The notes under the pieces were generated by a model, which was not told the DNA's origin, ran no database searches, and saw only the letters and a program-made list of their open reading frames with translations. A program made the translations under genes and the position numbers. Positions 7,217 to 9,850 of a DNA stretch of 9,850 nt are shown here, piece by piece; position 1 is the first letter of the stretch; every line of letters begins with the position of its first letter. The stretch is from Clostridia bacterium (GTDB taxonomy: Bacteria; Bacillota; Clostridia; Oscillospirales; CAG-272), in NCBI GenBank assembly GCA_017958705.1, contig JAGDCE010000193.1, positions 1 to 9,850 on the forward strand. The letters are read 5' to 3'.

Positions 7217-7245
7217 TTGCAAAAACGGATTTTATGTGATATACT
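7217..7245 (+). promoter_or_regulatory. Sigma-A type promoter for rpmE
   Basis: TTGCAA (7217-7222), a 17-bp spacer and TATACT (7240-7245), with TGA just before the -10 (extended -10). The predicted start is near 7252. Confidence 0.75.
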
Positions 7246-7251
7246 ATAACG

Positions 7252-7360
7252 TACGATTTTTAATCAGTTCAGAGGCATCACCGGAAGTTCCGTGTATAAG
7301 GCGTTTTATTGAGCCCCAACCACGGGATACGGGTGCCGAAAGAAAGGAACGGTCATAAAA
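7252..7360 (+). promoter_or_regulatory. Long 5' leader of rpmE, candidate L31 autoregulatory RNA
   Basis: About 110 nt lie between the predicted start and the rpmE ATG, long for a short ribosomal-protein gene. A hairpin can be drawn from CACCGGAAGTTCCGTG (CAC-GGA/TCC-GTG with one bulged C), and further pairing is possible in the segment CCCCAACCACGGGATACGGG. Several bacterial groups have L31-binding leader RNAs upstream of rpmE; whether this one fits a described motif cannot be decided by eye. Confidence 0.4.
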
Positions 7361-7567
7361 ATGAAGGAAGGAAACCATCCCAACTATCAGGAATGCACGA
7401 TCACCTGTGCTTGCGGAGAAGTTGTCAAGACCAGATCCACCAAGGGTAACATGCGTGTTGAGATCTGCTCCAAATGCCATCCGTTTTTCACGGGCAAGCA
7501 GAAGTTTGTTGACAGCGGCGGACGCGTTGATAAATTCAAGAGCCGTCTCAACGCAAAAGTCAAATAA
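7361..7567 (+). CDS. rpmE: 50S ribosomal protein L31, zinc-binding (C+) type
   Basis: A 68-residue L31 that sits at the subunit interface of the 50S ribosome. The zinc-type ligands are intact: C16 and C18 (ITCACG) and C36 and C39 ([15 protein letters not shown]), followed by the basic tail ending in LNAKVK. Length and motif are typical of type A L31. ATG 7361 is preceded by AAAGGA about 12 nt upstream, slightly far. Its codon use is less GC-biased than its neighbours, as expected for a highly expressed gene. It has its own promoter and a strong terminator. C+ L31 paralogues are often replaced by Cys-less forms during zinc starvation; no such second copy is in this window. Confidence 0.97.
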   Translation: MKEGNHPNYQECTITCACGEVVKTRSTKGNMRVEICSKCHPFFTGKQKFVDSGGRVDKFKSRLNAKVK

Positions 7568-7582
7568 GCGATCAGGCAAACG

Positions 7583-7621
7583 GGACAGGACGATCGGGGA
7601 TCGTTTTGTCCTTTTTGTTTT
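7583..7621 (+). terminator. Rho-independent terminator between rpmE and hflX
   Basis: GGACAGGACGATC (7583-7595) pairs along its full 13 bp with GATCGTTTTGTCC (7599-7611), including two G-U pairs, around a GGG loop. TTTTTGTTTT follows. It lies 15 nt after the rpmE stop and only 13 nt before the hflX start codon. Confidence 0.85.
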
Positions 7622-7633
7622 ATGAGGCACAAT

Positions 7634-8905
7634 ATGGAAAAAATATTCGAAGAAGAGAAAATAACGAAAGCCGTGCTCGTATCGGTTCGCACCGCGCGCG
7701 ACGACGAGCACGAATGCGAAGCGAGCCTTGAAGAGCTCGGCAGACTGCTTGAAACGGCGGGAGGCGAGCTCTGCGCCGAGGTCGTGCAGGTCAGGGAAAG
7801 TCCGGACGCGAGGACGTATATCGGCTCAGGTAAGCTCGCGGAGATAAGGGATATCTGTGAGAGCACCGGCGCGGACCTCGTGATCTTCGACGGCGAGCTG
7901 TCGCCGGCGCAGATAAAGAACGCGGAGGACGCGATAGGCGACGTCACGGTGATCGACCGGCCGATGCTGATACTCGATATATTCGCGCTCCACGCCCGCA
8001 CGGGCGAAGGCAAACTGCAGGTCGAACTTGCGCAGCTGAAATACACGATACCGAGACTTGCCGGACACGGCGCGGAAATGTCGCGTCTCGGCGGCGGTAT
8101 CGGTACGCGCGGACCGGGCGAATCGAAGCTCGAAAGCGACCGCCGTCACGTGAGGCGCCGCATCGCCGCGCTCGAAGAGCAGATAAAGGAAATGGAGAAA
8201 AACCGCCGGACTCAGCGCGAGAAGCGCGACAAAAGCGGCGTTTTCCGCATCGCCGTCGCCGGATATACGAACGCCGGAAAATCGACGCTGCTCAATTATC
8301 TGACCGGCGCCGGAATACTTGCCGAGGACAAGCTTTTCGCGACTCTCGATCCGACGACGAGAAAATACACGCTGCCGTCAGGCACCGAAGTGCTTCTGAC
8401 CGATACAGTTGGGTTTATCCGGAATCTGCCGACTCAGCTGATAAAGGCGTTCCGCTCGACGCTCGAGGAGGTCATGTACTGCGACGCGATCCTCGTCGTC
8501 GCCGACGCGTCAGATCCCGAATGCGAAGCGCAGCTCGCCGTAACGGAACAGCTGATAAACGAACTCGGCGCATCCGATAAACCGGTGATATACGCTTTCA
8601 ATAAATGCGATCTGTGCGAGGAAGGCACGTTCCCGCAGGCGGCGGGAAGGAACAGGACGGGAGTCTGCATCTCCGCGCTCACGGGGCAGGGGATAGACGA
8701 GCTCGCGGCTCTGCTCGACCGTACCGCAAACGACGGGAAGAGCACGGAAACGCTGGTCATCCCGCAGTCGATGGGCGCGGCGCTCAGCTATCTTTACGCA
8801 AACGCCGCGGTAAGAGACGTCGAATACGGCGAGGATAATATGACGGTCGTCGTGACGCTTGACAAGAAAACGCTCGGCGCCGTTAAAAAGATGATCGGAG
8901 AATGA
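7634..8905 (+). CDS. hflX: Ribosome-associated GTPase HflX
   Basis: HflX binds the 50S subunit and splits stalled or hibernating ribosomes, notably under heat stress. With ATG 7634 the protein has 423 residues. This start has GAGG 6 nt upstream, whereas an in-frame ATG at 7622 follows a T-run with no ribosome binding site. The N-terminal nucleotide-binding domain covers about 1-165 (VRESPDARTYIGSGKLAEI), with the glycine-rich signature RLGGGIGTRGPGESKLESDR at 151-170 and a coiled coil at about 170-200. The GTPase domain has G1 GYTNAGKST (210-218), the conserved T in ATLDPTTRK (237-245), G3 DTVG (257-260), G4 NKCD (323-326) and G5 SAL (347-349). A short C-terminal domain follows. All GTPase motifs are intact. 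It overlaps no gene and is followed one base later by the YigZ-family gene. Confidence 0.96.
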   Translation: MEKIFEEEKITKAVLVSVRTARDDEHECEASLEELGRLLETAGGELCAEVVQVRESPDARTYIGSGKLAEIRDICESTGADLVIFDGELSPAQIKNAEDAIGDVTVIDRPMLILDIFALHARTGEGKLQVELAQLKYTIPRLAGHGAEMSRLGGGIGTRGPGESKLESDRRHVRRRIAALEEQIKEMEKNRRTQREKRDKSGVFRIAVAGYTNAGKSTLLNYLTGAGILAEDKLFATLDPTTRKYTLPSGTEVLLTDTVGFIRNLPTQLIKAFRSTLEEVMYCDAILVVADASDPECEAQLAVTEQLINELGASDKPVIYAFNKCDLCEEGTFPQAAGRNRTGVCISALTGQGIDELAALLDRTANDGKSTETLVIPQSMGAALSYLYANAAVRDVEYGEDNMTVVVTLDKKTLGAVKKMIGE

Positions 8906-8906
8906 T

Positions 8907-9530
8907 ATGGCGGAGTTGAAACCGTATAAGACGGTCGCGCGCCCGGCTCAGGCGGAATACGTCGAGAAGAAGTCGAGATTTATCGCGACGGTGTCGCCCG
9001 TCGCCGATGACGACGAAGCGAGAGCTTTCGTCGCGGAGGTCAAAAAGAGATATCCCGACGCAAGACATAACGTGTACGCGTATCTGACGCTCGACGGCAT
9101 GACGCGGTACAGCGACGACGGTGAGCCGAAAGGCACGGCGGGAATGCCCGTGCTCGAGGTGATCAGAAAACAGCAGATCGTCGGATGCGCGGTAGTCGTG
9201 ACGCGGTATTTCGGCGGTATACTGCTCGGTGCCGCCGGACTTTTGCGCGCGTATACGAAAGCCGCGTCGGACGGCGTCGAGGCGGCGGGCGTCGTCACGG
9301 TCAGACCTTATACCGGGATCGACGTGACCGTGTCGTTTTCGGACGCCGAGCGCGTCAAATACGAACTGTCGCGTATGGATCTGCCGGAGTTCAAGACGGA
9401 GTATCTTGACGCGGTGACGTTCAAACTGCTCGTTCCCGCGGAGAAGACCGACGACGTCGTCTCACGAATAACGAAAATAACCGCGGCAAAAGCAAAAATA
9501 TCAGTGACGGGAACGCAGATGGGCGTGTGA
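8907..9530 (+). CDS. yigZ: YigZ/IMPACT (UPF0029) family protein
   Basis: A 207-residue member of the YigZ/YvyE family, related to the N-terminal domain of eukaryotic IMPACT. The conserved core is clear: KKSRFIA (21-27), RHNVYAY (53-59), SDDGEPKGTAGMPVLEV (69-85) and VVVTRYFGGILLGAAGLLRAY (in two parts, 97-107 and 108-116). The C-terminal ferredoxin-like domain spans about 135-205. The family fold resembles an RNA-binding domain, but the biochemical role in bacteria is not established. ATG 8907 follows GGAG with a 6-nt spacer and lies 1 nt after the hflX stop, so the two genes are probably cotranscribed and may share a ribosome-related role, which is an inference from context. Confidence 0.93.
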   Translation: MAELKPYKTVARPAQAEYVEKKSRFIATVSPVADDDEARAFVAEVKKRYPDARHNVYAYLTLDGMTRYSDDGEPKGTAGMPVLEVIRKQQIVGCAVVVTRYFGGILLGAAGLLRAYTKAASDGVEAAGVVTVRPYTGIDVTVSFSDAERVKYELSRMDLPEFKTEYLDAVTFKLLVPAEKTDDVVSRITKITAAKAKISVTGTQMGV

Positions 9531-9556
9531 CCGCAATATCGCGATCGGAATCGAAT

Positions 9557-9586
9557 CGGGGAGGGAGCATCCTTCCCCGGTTTTTT
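9557..9586 (+). terminator. Rho-independent terminator after the YigZ-family gene
   Basis: CGGGGAGGGA (9557-9566) pairs with TCCTTCCCCG (9570-9579) over 10 bp with one G-U pair around a GCA loop. G and six T follow. It closes the rpmE-hflX-yigZ stretch. Confidence 0.92.
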
Positions 9587-9850
9587 ATTCGGAGTCGCTT
9601 CGCGACGATCCTTGGGGGTTTCCCACCCCTTACGGGAACCCCCGTTGCTCTCGAGTTCGCAACGGGGAACCCCTACGGCTCGGCTAACGCCTCGCCACCC
9701 CCAAACCCCCTGTTCCCCTCCCACAATCTCCGACAGAGATTGAGGGGACAGAGCAGCCGTAGGGGTCGGCGCCCTCGATGACCCGCCGTTCCACCGTAGG
9801 GCGGGGGCTTGCACCCGCCGTTTCTAAAGCCCCAACAAACGTTGGGGGGA
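9587..9850. repeat. Non-coding, inverted-repeat-rich block (candidate dispersed repeat element)
   Basis: No credible coding sequence is seen from the terminator to the window edge. The block is C/G-run rich and unlike the coding DNA before it. It contains a series of perfect or near-perfect hairpins: GTCGC/GCGAC (9594-9606), GGGGGTT(T)CCC/GGGAACCCCC (9614-9643), CCCCGTTGC/GCAACGGGG (9640-9667), CAATCTC/GAGATTG (9724-9742), GGCGGG/CCCGCC (9800-9819) and CCCCAAC/GTTGGGG (9830-9847). Overlapping arms at 9614-9667 could form alternative structures. There is no transposase or att-like end. The composition suggests a repeat family scattered between genes, which cannot be proven from a single copy. 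Confidence 0.6.
9758..9822 (+). repeat. Two related short repeat units in tandem
   Basis: Unit 1 (9758-9790) and unit 2 (9795-9822) both begin with CGTAGGG and end with CCCGCCGTT, with differing GC-rich interiors of 17 and 12 nt, separated by 4 nt (CCAC). Each has a self-complementary interior or ends, so each may fold into a small hairpin. They resemble modular palindromic intergenic repeats more than a CRISPR, since there are only two units, of unequal size, without proper spacers. Confidence 0.55.

Noticed and set aside
6287..7222. 311-residue minus-strand frame opposite sigE
   Set aside because: It is antisense to a well-conserved sigma factor, has no recognisable domain and is an artefact of GC-rich codon use.
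7509..7536. TTGACA-16-TAAATT inside rpmE as a promoter for hflX
   Set aside because: The bases encode conserved L31 residues, so the match is likely accidental, and any transcript would still meet the terminator at 7583.
9308..9814. Minus-strand frame running from the yigZ gene into the repeat block
   Set aside because: It spans a strong terminator and inverted repeats, and its yigZ part is antisense to conserved motifs. No ribosome binding site or domain is seen.
9758..9822. CRISPR-like tandem repeat
   Set aside because: There are only two units of different length with variable interiors and a 4-nt gap. No spacers and no cas genes are present.

Overview
The window looks like chromosomal core sequence from a GC-rich, endospore-forming member of the Clostridia (Firmicutes/Bacillota). 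Three things point there: the order rimP-nusA-ylxR-ylxQ-infB, a spoIIGA-sigE pair, and a secreted dockerin protein of the kind common in gut or rumen Clostridia. The assignment is inferred from gene families and gene order; genus cannot be read from the sequence. No CRISPR array, tRNA, rRNA, prophage or transposase is visible.

Layout. Positions 1-3295 (minus strand) hold a tightly packed translation/transcription operon: rimP (ribosome maturation), nusA (elongation/antitermination), ylxR and ylxQ (small RNA-binding proteins) and the first 379 codons of infB (IF2), which runs off the left edge. The first four genes overlap by 1-8 bases. A strong extended -10 promoter lies at 3359-3387, and the leader holds a perfect 9-bp inverted repeat. 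Positions 3296-3584 are an AT-rich divergent intergenic region with a second promoter facing right. Positions 3585-5504 encode a 639-residue secreted modular protein: signal peptide, papain-like (CHAP/NlpC-like) domain, two copies of an SH3b plus InlB-like unit, and a C-terminal dockerin. It ends at a textbook terminator.

Positions 5602-7177 carry spoIIGA and sigE, the membrane protease and the pro-sigma-E it activates in the mother cell; sigG does not follow sigE within this window. Positions 7361-9530 carry rpmE (zinc-type L31) with its own promoter and a roughly 110-nt leader, then hflX (ribosome-associated GTPase) and a YigZ/IMPACT-family gene. hflX starts just after the rpmE terminator. 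Positions 9587-9850 are non-coding, full of inverted repeats and short related units, and look like a dispersed repeat element.

Most of the window is ordinary housekeeping. The parts that merit a second look are the modular dockerin protein, the rimP and rpmE leaders, the rpmE-hflX terminator arrangement, an altered SpoIIGA active-site motif, and the repeat block at the right end.
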